From Atrichornis clamosus (taxonomy: Eukaryota; Chordata; Aves; Passeriformes; Menuridae): a DNA stretch of 64,000 nucleotides. The position numbers and the translations under genes were made by a program. Shown piece by piece: positions 50,791 to 62,760 of the stretch (positions are counted from its first letter, which is position 1; each line of letters opens with the position of its first letter). Location of the stretch: NCBI GenBank assembly GCA_013400975.1, contig WBMZ01010822.1:124001-188000 (forward strand), in the 5' to 3' direction. A model generated the notes under the pieces. The model saw only the letters and a program-made list of their open reading frames with translations. It was not told the DNA's origin and did not search any database.

Positions 50791-52702
50791 GCTTATCACA
50801 CTGTAAAATGTATCTCTTTGGTTTTTTCTTCTTTTAAATACAATATTGTTAATATATAGTTCTCTCTAGTTAATGCCCGGGAGCAGAAGCTTCTTTGGTG
50901 ATTACAGCATTAACTGGGTCCTATTGTTAACACTCAAATTCCTCAGGGCTCTCAGCAGACATTAATAAGTTAATGTGAGGAGGCCAACAATTCCCGAGGT
51001 ATTTGCTTCCACCCACCAGCTATGGACAGAAAACTCCAGTGCAATATCATTAAGAAAAAAAAAAGAAAGAAAACCATTCTTAGTGTAACATTCCTGCTGA
51101 AGCCCACACGTTCACTGATCCCCTGTGCCATGCTGATACGTGGGATAGCACAGCCAGTCCTCCTGGGAGGGCTTTAAGGAGCCACTCAGTTCATAACCTC
51201 CCCTTTCATCTCGTTGCTCTGGGCCAAGAACGCGGAGAGAAGAAATAGCCAAGCATCATTTGAGCTTGTCTGAAGGGAATGGGGAATTCCAGGAGATGAT
51301 TTGTTTATTGTCATTAAAAGGACTTGAGTCCACTTAGCAGCTTTGCTTTGCTTGATATCTAATAGATACAAAAGAGGTTAAAGAGATCAAATTTCTCAAC
51401 TCCTCCTTTCTTCCCTCCTAGACATGACACATCACTTTATAAACAAGGGGAATGTTTGCAAAGTATCCTGGGTGTCATCTTTAGCTCAACTGTTTCTTCT
51501 GAGCCTCTCAGGTGAAAAAACGTTATTTTTCTTATTTCTGAACAGCTAAGGAAGCCCTCTCCAGTCCCCCTTTCCTTTCCCATTCCAATCAAGTCAATAA
51601 GGCAAGAGTAACTTGTGACTCTGGACTTAGTTTGCCTGCCCTTGCTAAATGTGGATCCAGGTTTCCCCTTCAAACAGGATCTTTTCTTCCCAAGTGCATG
51701 CTCCAAGGAGGTAAGAAATTACTTTTGTTACAATCTTACCTCTGTTTGTCCTAGTATTTAACTGTGAAAATGCCAGCGGTGGGACACTGTAAAATATATG
51801 GATTATTCCATGTCAAAGAAAGGGCTTCCTTTCTTTTCAGGGTGCTCTAGTTCCTCCAGTTGGAACTGAAGAGTTGAGTATATGGGGCTTTACTCTGCAT
51901 TTCACAAAAGATTCTGGGCTTCTTTTTACTGAAACTCAGTGCAGCTGCTTAATTAACTGTTTCCAAAATCTAAGAAACTATAAATCTTTATCCCAGCAGG
52001 AACTGTATTAATGTTCTTGGTGATGAAAGGCAAACAAGATAGTGTGTCACAGCAGGATGCCCCTTTCTATAGGGACAGATATTTCACCTTCTTATTAATA
52101 ATAAACTTTTATGGAACTAGTATAAACCTATTTGTTTAGAAAAGGGAACTTGTGCTTTTTTTATTTGTTTTTTAGAGTAAATATTGCATATTACTTAAAA
52201 TAGAAAATTTTGACTTGTCAAAGTCAGTGATGGCATCCCTCATCCAAGGAAATCATTGTCTCAGAACACAAGGATTTGACTAAGTTCACAAAGATAATAC
52301 TTGAAAATCAAAATTTAAAATAGGCTGCAGTAGTGTATATGAATTGTTTGCAGGGTGAGTTATTAAAATATTAACACTTCCTTCCCAGACATGTAAGTAT
52401 TTGAACTGATGACATAAAATAAGAAGCCTTGAGGAAGACCTTAGTCACTATTTTAAAATCCAAAGTACTTCAGTAAGTTAATAATGTCAGTCTTCTTAAG
52501 TGTCTTATTTAATTCACAAGAGTTTGTACTCAATCAGTTCCTAAAAATATATTCTCTAGGACAATTCTACTGTTTAGAAAAAAGGAAATAATATAAAAAT
52601 ACCATCACAGACTGTTTGAGTTGAGGTTCTCCCTGTTCATGTGGTTGTCCAAGAAATTTTTCAAGAATATTCAGGGAAAGTACGACAAATATGTTATGTA
52701 TT

Positions 52703-52750
52703 CTCTTCTATTGTGACGAGCTTACTTACTCTCTTCTGTTGTGACAAGCT
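52703..52750 (+). repeat. 28-bp-period direct repeat
   Basis: The 20-base core CTCTTCTATTGTGACGAGCT at 52703-52722 recurs as CTCTTCTGTTGTGACAAGCT at 52731-52750, differing at two transition positions. The spacing of 28 bases makes it a two-copy minisatellite-like duplication. Confidence 0.8.
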
Positions 52751-54911
52751 CTTAAGCTTACTTTTCCTAGATTTTTACCTCGCAGTTTTCATAGATCTGA
52801 ACCTTAACATGTTTTGGAAATGATGAGAAGGGTACATGGATCCCACAGTTAACCACAGATCTAAATGCTTTCCATTCTCACTATTGTAGGAAAAAAAGTG
52901 ACTGTGGCTCTTTCCATCTTTTTGATTTCAGGCAGCACTGGAAATGGTGGAAATTCCCCTTTGCCCCTTTAGTGCATGCATGAAGACTGACTATTTTGAA
53001 AGGCATAATGCTCACGGGATTTCCAATGGAGCAGATGAACAATCTTTTCATTTTATGGTGGTGACACCTTTGCACCTGGTGTGGGGAGCTGCCCAGCTCG
53101 CACCTGGGTGGTGGCCTCAAACCAGAGTCTGTGCTGTGGTCACTGTAGCCCTGTTCAAGTCTGACAGAGCCTGACACCTTAAACATTATGGCAGGATGGT
53201 TTCCCATGCATATGGGTAGTTAAGGAAACTGCACAGTAATCCTCCCTCTTCATGCCAGCAAGGTGCCACTCTAGGTTTGATCAGTCATTTCTGTTATGTT
53301 AGATGTTATCTGTGAGTCTTTGCATTTTTTGTTATTAAATAATGACTAGCTGATTAACACCTAGAACTGATTTTGGAAAAGCCTTTCCTAGATTTCTTGG
53401 TAAAGTATCAAATGGGAAGTATTTTGATTTGGCTTTCCCTTTTTTTCTGGTAGGCTGTTGTTCATAAATTCCAGTTTTATCACCCAGAGTACATTTGTAA
53501 GAGTTTCAGGATATATCTAGCTTTCAGCTTACTGGTATTAACTCTGTCCTTTCGAATTCAATGGGAATTGACTAAATGGATTAGGAAGTAAAAATCCTTA
53601 CCTTAAAACCAGCTTAAGGCCAAGGAATGAAGATCCCCAATTCTGCTGGTTACCCCTGACACGATTGCCTTTAGCATTTCAACTGTTTAAGATTAAAATC
53701 TTAGTAGATGAGAAGCAAAGGCAGTTTCCTCACTAAACGTAGATTAGAAGCTTGATTTTCAAATTGCAGATATCTAAGTTGTAACTTGCAGAACGATTAA
53801 GAAAAGCACACTCTATAGATGGCTTCTAAGCCTCTAAGCAGTTACAAATTCTCTGAACCAATTCTGATAACCAAAATCATTTCCTGTTAGTGGTGATGTA
53901 CACTGACCATGTTTCACCTTGGCTTCTTACTACAGACTGTAGTAACCAAGCAACTTTTTTTAAAAATTCAAATTAACCAAAGGCAAACAAAAGTATTATT
54001 TAGTTTATTCTGAAAGTGCCTGTCTCTTCATGTGTCACAGATGGTGTTACACAACAAGCTACATGTTAATGAATTTTTCTCAGTATTACCTTTGAGAAAT
54101 AATGAAATATATTAATAGAAACTTGTGGGTACAAAGAGCAATAGGACTTTTTGGCTGACAATAATAAAGTGACCAGAGCTGTTTTTTGTTTCACTTTTGT
54201 AGGAAGAAGTTGCTTCTCTAACAAAAAACCTGAGCTTATGCACAAAGGCATAGCCCAGGAAAGCAGCATGGTGGGGAAGAATGATAATACAGGTCATAGA
54301 TGTTACAGCTTGCAAGTACTGCAATCTAGCGCTTAAGACATTGGGGGGTTTTTCAGTCCCTGCTTAATGCAGAAATGAGAATTCAACATTGCTGTAGTTT
54401 TCATAGGGAAACTGGCTTTTTCAGAGCTAATCTCTTTTAGAAATACTCATTAGTTGTCAGTATTCAGCTGCATATGTAAATGTCCATGGTCATTGTGTAT
54501 GCACGTACACATAAACACTTGATGTGTTTGGGCGGAGGTTTTGATGTAACATGAATGTCATAGTTGAGAAATGCTGCTTCATAACTTAATAAAGGAAAGC
54601 CCCCAGGCCCTGATGTTCACGCAGCAGTGCAGGGGAGCTCTTTGCTGCAGTGCCTAGGTGGGAAAGCACCCATGCATTTCTCAGCTGTCCCAGCACTCTG
54701 CGCAGTCTGCTCTGAAACACGCTGTAGTAATGATTCCTTCCAGCAGTACCAAGAATACACACCATTTTTTGGTATTTCACATTTTCTGAGAAATGGTTCC
54801 AGGATATTTGAAGCTAGATTTTCAGATTTTTAAATTACAGTGTGTGTAGGTGATCAGCACCTTTTGTTGGTGAAAGAGGTCTGAGCACGATCAGTGAACC
54901 TGAATGAGAGT

Positions 54912-54951
54912 TATCACATCCAAGAGCTATCTATCACGTCTAGGAGTTATC
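54912..54951 (+). repeat. 20-bp tandem duplication with four transitions
   Basis: TATCACATCCAAGAGCTATC is followed directly by TATCACGTCTAGGAGTTATC. All four differences are transitions, as expected for an old duplication decaying by ordinary mutation. No function is visible. Confidence 0.8.
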
Positions 54952-56599
54952 TAAGACAAAATTCCTTTTCCTGTTCTGCTGTTTGCATTCATTTCTTTAG
55001 CTTCTGAGGCATGGACTTTGGTGCAAGTAAGTTTATTGAGAACTTGCCTTAAATATGTGGATAATTAAGACTGTTTTGTGCAAGCTTCAGTTCCCCTACC
55101 TATATGATGGTTATGATGAAAAATATGGGATTATCCAGAAATTAATTTCCTGTTGCAATCTACCTGACTAAGGTAGAATTTTTCAGTGGATGAAAAATAA
55201 GGTGATGAAAACTCATTTAATAAAAAAACCACATAAATACATTCACAAGGCAGGAAACAAAAACATTACTGTGGTTAGACTGTATAAAATTATGATTTGG
55301 GGATCTTCCACTCTGAATCAAAAATGTTCTGGCCACATGATGCGAAGCCCCAGTCTGGTGTGAAAGTGATCTGCTCAGTCAGATTTATTCAGGAATTATG
55401 GTGGGTTTATGTCATACTGGCTAGCAATGTCAGGCTTTTTCTATTCTCTGCCATTAGCATAAACTCTCCATTGAGTATTCTGTTCAACTTTATAGAAATC
55501 ACTCTAAATTTCTGTCAATTTTTAGAGAATAATGCATTTTTATGTTTCTTAAGCTCTTTGGATAGAACTGTGTGTTAGGAATACAATTATCTATAAAATG
55601 TTACAGGTTCAGCCTCTAAGCTATATAACATTCTGTTAAATTCCTTAAAGCCAAGGAATTTCTTAAAGACTCAGTGGAATGATTTCTGACTTAAAGCTGT
55701 ATGAAAAGTAACAGAACATGGCATAGTAGCTTTAGAGGAATAAGCTTCTCCAGGTTTGCTTCACATGAGAGTTTTGCGCTCTTATATTTCTTTGTCTGTA
55801 ATTGATTTCTTGAAGACTTTGGGGGGGAAAAAAGGAACACGCAAAATAAACCGAAACAGCACTAAAATACCTGTTATAGAAATAAATTTTCACCATGTAA
55901 TTGATATGGAGGTGAAGTTCTCAATACTGTATATCAATAGTGTGCAGCTTTCTGCAATGCCTGCTTAACTCAGGTTGAAATACTCCTATTTACTTTATCA
56001 GACCCTATATGTACATGTGATTTTTGGTGCACTTGTAGTGAAATGAACTCTTGCGGTTAATTTGGACAAAATAATTTGACCTTAAAGTGATTTCTAGAGT
56101 ACAGCATTTTATTTTCACTATTTGACTTGGAGAAGAGTGGTTGAATTTTAAATGACACTTTGAAATTGGTCCCTTTTCTAACCCCTTGTTATCTAAGTAA
56201 ATACTGCCTATGATAATCACTGCTTTTAATCTACATGAGACTTTGGAGAAATTGCATACTACTTAAATATAGAAAGCATCTTTCTATATTTCTACTTCTT
56301 TAAGGTAGTTTTTAGTGTTTATCTGAAGCGTTATTTCAGGGATGAATGATTTCTTCTCCTAACGTGCTTTGGCGCCTACCCTTCTATCAATATGTTTGTT
56401 ACTGAACAGTCACGTTCCTGACTGTAAAGGCTTTGTTGTCAGCAACTTGCTACGCTGAGAGAGATCCAATTTGTTTCCATTATAGATGAAGGAACAGCCA
56501 AACAAGAATTTGGGTTTCTGTATGCATACACTGCGTGGGTGCAGGAGTGACAAAGGCTGAAGGAAAATGTAAGGACTAAACAAGACAGAAATTTTTCCA

Positions 56600-56615
56600 G
56601 TGTGTGTGTGTGTGT
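56600..56615. repeat. GT microsatellite
   Basis: About eight uninterrupted GT units in unique sequence, a likely length-variable marker. Confidence 0.85.
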
Positions 56616-58120
56616 AGTCTCTGTTCCCTGTATTCATAGGATGGAGCATCGCTGTGGTTTTCAGGATTGTTTGACCCTTGCAATATCCCTGATCTGTAAG
56701 ACTCAGACAAAGAACACGTGCAGCAATTGTCTCGTGTCCAACCTGAACTGAACCGCTGGTGCCTGCTTATCTCAAGAATCAATTTTATAGGTGATATTTC
56801 CTTGATGCTAAGCAATTATAAAAACAGGAAAACAAGTAAGAAACTGAGAAGTGTTGAAAGACAGTCAAATATATTCTAATGATTTTCTGAACTTTACCTT
56901 GTAGTAAAACTTCTGTAGATCTCAGAGTTTTAAATGTGCGGGTCTAAAAGCAAAAATTAATTTTCTTCTTTGCCCATATTAACCCTAGTGATTAGCAGGA
57001 AAAATTACTGAAGTAATTTGAGAACATTGACATATCAATTTCAGGTAGTCAGTATGAATTCCAGTTTTTGGGAGTTCATTTTTGAGTCACGCTTTCAAAG
57101 CATTTAAAAACAAATATATTTGGTAATGATGTTTTTCTTTCTTAATTAGTGGATTTCAAAATCTCTGTGGTTCTCACCTTCAAATTGCAGGCTAATATGT
57201 TCATTACAATGTAATTGAGCTGGTACTTGACAGAAAAGGCAACAATGAGTTGTGCTCCTTTGAGAAACATCCTTCCAAATGATGTCATGCTTAGAACACA
57301 TCTGGATGCTGAAAACCATTCCAAAAATTTAGAACCCAGGTGCTTCAAATCTCAAATTTTCGTTACGCTCTGTTGTCTTTCAGGGAGAATATGCCCTGAT
57401 AGTAGAATCCCCCACACATAAATTACAGTTATTCCTTTTTAAATGCCACTCCTCATCCTTCACTGATTCAGCAGCCATGTGCATGGGATACACATTATCA
57501 GACATCCACATAGGGCATTTACTCCTCCGGGACTATGCCTCTAACCTGACCATCCTCCTGTCTTTCAGTACATCCCTAGCTCTGATTCCTCCTCACACTA
57601 CTTTTCCCTTAGTCTCTAATAAGGTCCACATTTTCATTGCTATGATGATTTTTTTTTTTCTTACATTTGGCAAGTCTCCAAAGAGGTCATTACTATAAGA
57701 GGAGACAAGAACCTGGACTGTTGAACTCTTTCCAAAACTGTTCTTTACTTGTTCAAATCATTTGTTCACGCTTCAGCTTCCTCTAAAACGAGCATAACTT
57801 TTGTTAACATTGCAGAGAATGTCAGAAGAATTTTATAAGCTCTATAAGAGCTCTTTGTACAAAGAAATTTACAGCACAACACAAAGAAAATGTATCAATG
57901 CTGGGAACTGCCTTCTGTCCAGATTTCAGCACAACATGATTCCTTGATTGGTCTAGGGTAATGCAATTTTTTGATGGAATAGAAACAATTGAATGGAAAT
58001 GGTTTTAGAAGGATGAGAGCTACTTTTGATGCCACCAGTTACCCACTAAAGGAATAAAACAGTAACAAAAGCAAACCCAGAATCAGGGGATGATTTTTTC
58101 TAATTAGTTAGTGATAAATA

Positions 58121-58208
58121 TTTGGGGGGAGGGTGGAGGTGGATTTTTTTGTTTGTTATTATTTTGGGTGGGGGTTTTCTTGTTTGGGACTGTTTGGGTT
58201 TTTTTTCC
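58121..58208 (+). repeat. G/T-rich low-complexity tract
   Basis: The plus strand consists almost only of G and T, with A at a few positions and two single C residues. It starts TTTGGGGGGAGGGTGGAGGT, continues with T-rich stretches and several GGG or longer runs (about 58164-58198), and ends in eight T residues. G runs separated by T-rich loops could form a quadruplex with long loops. The complementary minus-strand frame (58104-58325) is a proline/asparagine/lysine artefact of this tract. Confidence 0.75.
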
Positions 58209-59303
58209 ATAAAAATAAATGTGAAGTAGCACTCTACCTTCTACTGCTGCTTTAAAATTTTTGGAGGGAAATTCATTTGCCCTCTGCTCCTTCAGGCACA
58301 AATTGTGTTTTGTCAAACCAGACATTTGCAGAGGGTTTTGGAGAATTGTTTCTCAGGCCCAGTTACTCTTGGTGCTCTTCTATGTTTGTAGAATGAAAAG
58401 ATGATGTTTTACTTTGACAGCATTGGCAAGTCTGTTACAGGGATGATGAATTCTCCTCAGCAGCCATCAGTGCAAATTGATGTAAATCAACTCCTTCAAG
58501 AAGGCAGGGCAGTTAATTTCAATAAAGTGCAAAGTTGAATGAAAGCAAACAATTAATCTTTATACAATGATTTAAACTGGCTTCTTGGGAAAGGCTGTAT
58601 TTGTGGTTATCACAGTTGCTGTTACAGAAAAAAAACACATGCTTGCTTTTGTGCATATCAAAACCCTTTAAAATGAAAAAGAAAAATTAAGCAGCAATCT
58701 ATAATGTCTCTTTAGAGAGTTTCCAAACCCCAGGAAGATTCAGAGCTGGGCTTTAGCCAGGACAACTTGATTGAATTTTTTTAGACTTTTTAAATTTACA
58801 AATTGCATCAGTACCTGTATTCAACATAAAGTGGATCTGAAAGCAAACGGTGTTTAGTAAAACACTGCTCTAAAAGTTCAGATCCCTGGCTTCTAATCCT
58901 ATCCTTTTCACCTGTGGAATGAGTGTTGCTTTCTCTGTGAAGTTTGGTTTTATTCTGAAATCAGATCCCTGGTAGTGCTGTGGCGTTTGTACACAGCTAG
59001 TTAATACACTCCATCCATGTCTGTGACGCACACAGTAGCACCCCAGTTTGGGGTCTGAGTGGTCCTTTCAGTCTGATCTGGACCCCTGAGTGATCCATTA
59101 ATATGGTTTATTTTCATGTATGTGTGATGGTGTTGGGGTTTTCTCCTATATTATTCTGTGGAAGCCAAATGATATGATAGACCACACTTCTCAGACTTTG
59201 CATTGAGCTAAATTTGCAGACCATGCTTAAAGTTCTTTCATGAGTTTATACCAAAACAAGTTTTATTACAAGAATATTGTAGTTCTTTCTGTATATCAGA
59301 GAT

Positions 59304-59322
59304 ATGAAGCTTTAAGCTTCAT
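59304..59322. repeat. Perfect 19-nt palindrome
   Basis: ATGAAGCTT and AAGCTTCAT are perfect 9-bp arms about a single central T. Each arm includes a HindIII-type AAGCTT hexamer. Arms separated by one base cannot form a normal hairpin loop, so a dimeric protein site or chance is more likely than an RNA structure. Confidence 0.7.
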
Positions 59323-59433
59323 GGGCTTAGACTTCTGAGCTGGGATTAACTTTTTAATAATTTTGTCCTCATTTTCCATTTTCTTTTTAGAAACTGTAGT
59401 TCATTATATTTGTCTTAAATTGCTGCCTGCATT

Positions 59434-59457
59434 ATTAATATTATTAATAATATTAAT
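59434..59457. repeat. Perfect 24-bp AT-only palindrome
   Basis: The sequence is exactly self-complementary over 24 bases and contains only A and T, including four ATTAAT/TTAATA words. It is built from ATT and AAT steps, so slippage of a trinucleotide-like repeat plus inversion could explain it. Such tracts melt easily and may extrude cruciforms. Confidence 0.75.
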
Positions 59458-60471
59458 CTGCTGCTGATGTTGGGTCTTTTATATTAAAAATCTGCTAACT
59501 TTCAACTATAATCAAAAATAGATATCTTTTTAAGGTTTGGGCAACATATAGAGCAGGTCATTTCATTTAACATTTTTATGTTCTTTTTAGTTATGCTTTG
59601 GGAGGGGTTATACTTTCAGTGTGCATACTAACAAGCAATTTAAATGATTCATAATTCATAAGTAAACCTACTGTAGCCTACTCAGTATTTCTAGTGCTGA
59701 TTAGTTCAAGTTTGTTTGCTCAGAACATCCAGATCAAACCTTTGCTCGTAGCTCCTCTTTCCCCACCAATGATGATTGGTAGAGTGATGTTGCTTCTCAT
59801 CCTGCTTGTTTCAGTTCTGGATGTTTAATCTGAAAAACACTGCCAAGGGAATCTAAAGAGTGTTTAGAGGACTGGGGTAGGTCTATTTGTTTCCATCGAC
59901 TAATTTGTTCTGTCCTGTTAGTTTTCTTTATTTTTCCTGTATATTTGGCAGGGAGCAGACATGAATTTGACTGTGTTCTATTGAACAGCCGCCACTGCCT
60001 CAAGCTGTTTCACCTTGCCAAAACATTTTTTCTTTCCATTTTTTTCTCCTTGAGGAAGGGAAGAGGTTTGGGGCAGAGCTTATCACCTGAGAGCTACTTT
60101 GGGACTAGCTAGGTTGGCACCACAAGGTGAAATATTTTCACCATCCTGAAGTGGGACAGAAAGCATTGAGAATATATAGGCTCAATCAAAATGGATTTGG
60201 TTTATATTTCTGCTGTCTCATCAGAGTATATTTAAATTTCAAAATGTTGCTTGAAACAGAAACATATCATTTAAATTAGATCCATATCCTAATATGTCAT
60301 CTTTAGCTTTGATTTAGTAGTTGTATTATGCTTCGAAATCTATCACAACTGATTTTACCTTGCTACATGTTCTTATCTGAAGATTTCTCAGAAGTTAAAA
60401 AAAAAAACCAGAAAATACCCAAGCTACCCTTAGTAGCTGGAATCCTTCCATGTTGTTGATAGCTTTATAAC

Positions 60472-60495
60472 AATAACTATGTAAATAACTATTTA
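60472..60495 (+). repeat. 12-bp tandem duplication
   Basis: AATAACTATGTA is followed by AATAACTATTTA, with one mismatch. It is a local duplication in AT-rich sequence. Confidence 0.75.
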
Positions 60496-62635
60496 CTTTA
60501 CCACCTGTGAATGCCTTGCATGTGTTTTAAAACATTCTGTTTAAATATCATCTTGCTCACAGACCTCGAAATCCTGGTTTGCAGGCACAGATAAATTCTT
60601 ACACATGGTTTAAGATTCAAGAGGTTTAAACATGCAGTAGAAAATCTACAGTTACTTGAAAGTATGTAAAATAGTACATTTTATATTATGGAGCTTCTGA
60701 GTCATATGTTCACACCCTGTGCTGCAAAGGGAGAGCTCCGTCCAAAGCGTGTCTGCTCTGAGCCCATGAGAGCCCTGTTCTTCCTGCTGTGTCATTTGTA
60801 ATGCGGTGTCTGGTGGGGAAGACAGTTTAATGAGGATGCTGATAATTAATTCAAACCTAACCATTGAAAATGAACAATTAGTAATTAAGTGAATGGGATG
60901 TGATGAATAATTAGTTGATGTAACAAATAGCCAAAACGCAGTTAATTTTTTTTAAGCAAATATTTGAATTGTTTGAGAAAATGTTCTGTAATACAAGCAA
61001 AAATACTTTGTTCTATTTTAATTGCAATCTCAGCTCACTGAAGAATGACTTGCAGTGTTCCTAAGAATGCAGAATTCAAGGTCAGAGTTAATCAAAAAGT
61101 AGCTTAAGTCTATCATTACGTTTTTGGCTATAGAGATAAAAACAACCAATATTTTTCATTTTAGTTACTATAGAGTTATTCTCAAATTTACAGTTTATTC
61201 CCTATGCACAGCATGGAATTGCAAGTCATAAAGAGAATTCAGTTTTTCCTTGAAGCAACCCATCAAGGATTTACTTAAATCATGTTCCATCTCTTATTCC
61301 AGTGTCCATTATTTTATCTTATACAGGAAAAAATGCATTAACGAAGTCATGATTAACACTCCACTTGTTAGTAAGCAGTATTTTAATGGTAGTGACTGTG
61401 CATAATAGAGGGTGTTGTTGGACAACTTCTGCTGGCTGATTGTGAACAGCATTGAATTAGGAATGCAACCCAGGAGCCAGAGGTGAGCCTGTGCTCCCAG
61501 AGCCTCTGCTGGCAGCTCTGCCCGAGGGCAGTTCTGGGGACCAGGGGTACCCCCTGAGCGCAGGCTGGGTGAGAGGTGCTGCTCTCAGGGCAGATCCTCC
61601 AGCTCAGGGAGCCCTCCCTGCTGCGCTGTGACCTCAGCTGTCCTCCTCCCGTCAGCTCTGTACTAGTTATGGGTCCTGATGTGCTTCTCTGGCAAGCAGG
61701 GCCTGTCATGGGAGTGGAATTAACTTACAGAAAAAAAAAATTCCCGTTCATTTTCCTCCACTGAAACAACTGTGTGGTTCTAGGGAGGCAAATAAAACTG
61801 CTAGTGATAGGTTAAATTTTGCCTCCAGTGAAATCAAATTCCCTCTGGTTCAATGTAAAATCAGGCACAGATACCCTAGGTTCTCTTGCAACAAACATTC
61901 TCAGTGTTTTCTAAAAGAAGAGATGGAAACTGTTTTCCTAGGGACTTGGAAGCAGAGCCTAAATGAAGTCTCACCTTCTTGCATGAAACAGTCCTTCAGA
62001 GAATATATCTTTGCAGCCTAAAAAACCAAGTATGGCATAAACTTGATGTGCGTATTGGAGCTCATCTGAATAGCCCAGAACTTCAGGAATGCTCCTTTTC
62101 ACGACTGGAGAATCTGGCACACCTCTAAAAGGAAACCCCAGCTCATAATGTGGCTGGGATCCTCACAATTAGAGAGATGAATCTTTTCAAGTGAATAAAA
62201 TATAGGATCAGGAATCTAGAAAGTAAGAACCCTGTGTGATAGCAGGGACTTCAAAACAGTGCACTGCCTTTCTGATAGCAGAGAGCATGCATTTTTCATC
62301 TAGATACTCAAGAAGAAATCTGTGGTGGCAGAGCAATTTTGGTTAATAATGAAGTGGAGAGGTTTTCAGTTTCTCTTGCAGGAAAAGAAACAATTCAGAA
62401 ATGAAAGGGATAAATGCTGAAGAAAAATGCTTTAATTAACGGACTTGGTTGTTATGTTGTTTCATGGGGTGTGAACTATCCATTTCATTGTTCTCTATTT
62501 TTATTCCTGCTATTGCTCAGGAATCTACCACATTGTGTTCTTTGTCTTGTTACTTGATTAGACAAAACCAAAAAGGTTTAGTGAAGCTAATTGTTCTAAT
62601 TAAAAGGGTGATTCTGTTAAAAACTGGCCCTGCTT

Positions 62636-62760
62636 ATAAAATGATAGCAATTGAAAACCAGAATGGACCAATGATCCCTTCAGTCTGACCATCTGCCTCT
62701 CTCTGTGCCCGCTGCTGCAGAAGTCAAGGCCACATAAAGCACCACAAGGTCCAGTATTCC
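62636..62760 (-). mobile_element. Degraded old CR1 3' end, minus orientation
   Basis: On the plus strand the segment reads AACCAGAATGGACCAATGAT, then CCCTTCAGTCTGACCATCTG. This matches the reverse complement of old amniote CR1 ends, which have a segment like CCAGAAGGGACCATTGTGATCATCTAGTCTGACCTCCTG. The following bases to about 62760 (AAGGCCACATAAAGCACC) fit loosely, and beyond that the match is lost. An old minus-strand CR1 is likely, but its far border is unknown. The 106-codon minus frame across it is not a gene. Confidence 0.5.

Larger units (their letters stand above)
50791..58120. other. Unique DNA, no gene seen
   Basis: Contains an A-rich run at 51055-51071, two short tandem duplications (52703-52750, 54912-54951), a GT microsatellite at 56600-56615 and a GC-richer patch at 54590-54725. 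Two stretches follow acceptor-like pyrimidine tracts (51840 and 52931) and stay open for 57 and 80 codons, but neither matches a known family nor ends in a convincing donor. No RNA gene is seen. Confidence 0.5.
58209..62635. other. Unique AT-rich DNA, no gene seen
   Basis: The stretch 58400-58620 has enhancer-like texture. Two perfect palindromes (59304-59322, 59434-59457) and a 12-bp tandem duplication (60472-60495) are listed separately. A further small palindrome with 7-bp arms lies at 60126-60142. The GC-rich patch at 61480-61680 is open on both strands (108 codons minus, 62 plus) without a domain. No exon is supported. Confidence 0.5.

Noticed and set aside
51840..52010. 57 open codons after a CTTTCTTTTCAG acceptor-like tract
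   Set aside because: The translation resembles no known protein, and the frame runs into a stop without a donor site.
61383..61764. GC-rich patch with frames on both strands
   Set aside because: No CpG island (few CG dinucleotides), no domain and no promoter motif. The open frames follow from base composition.
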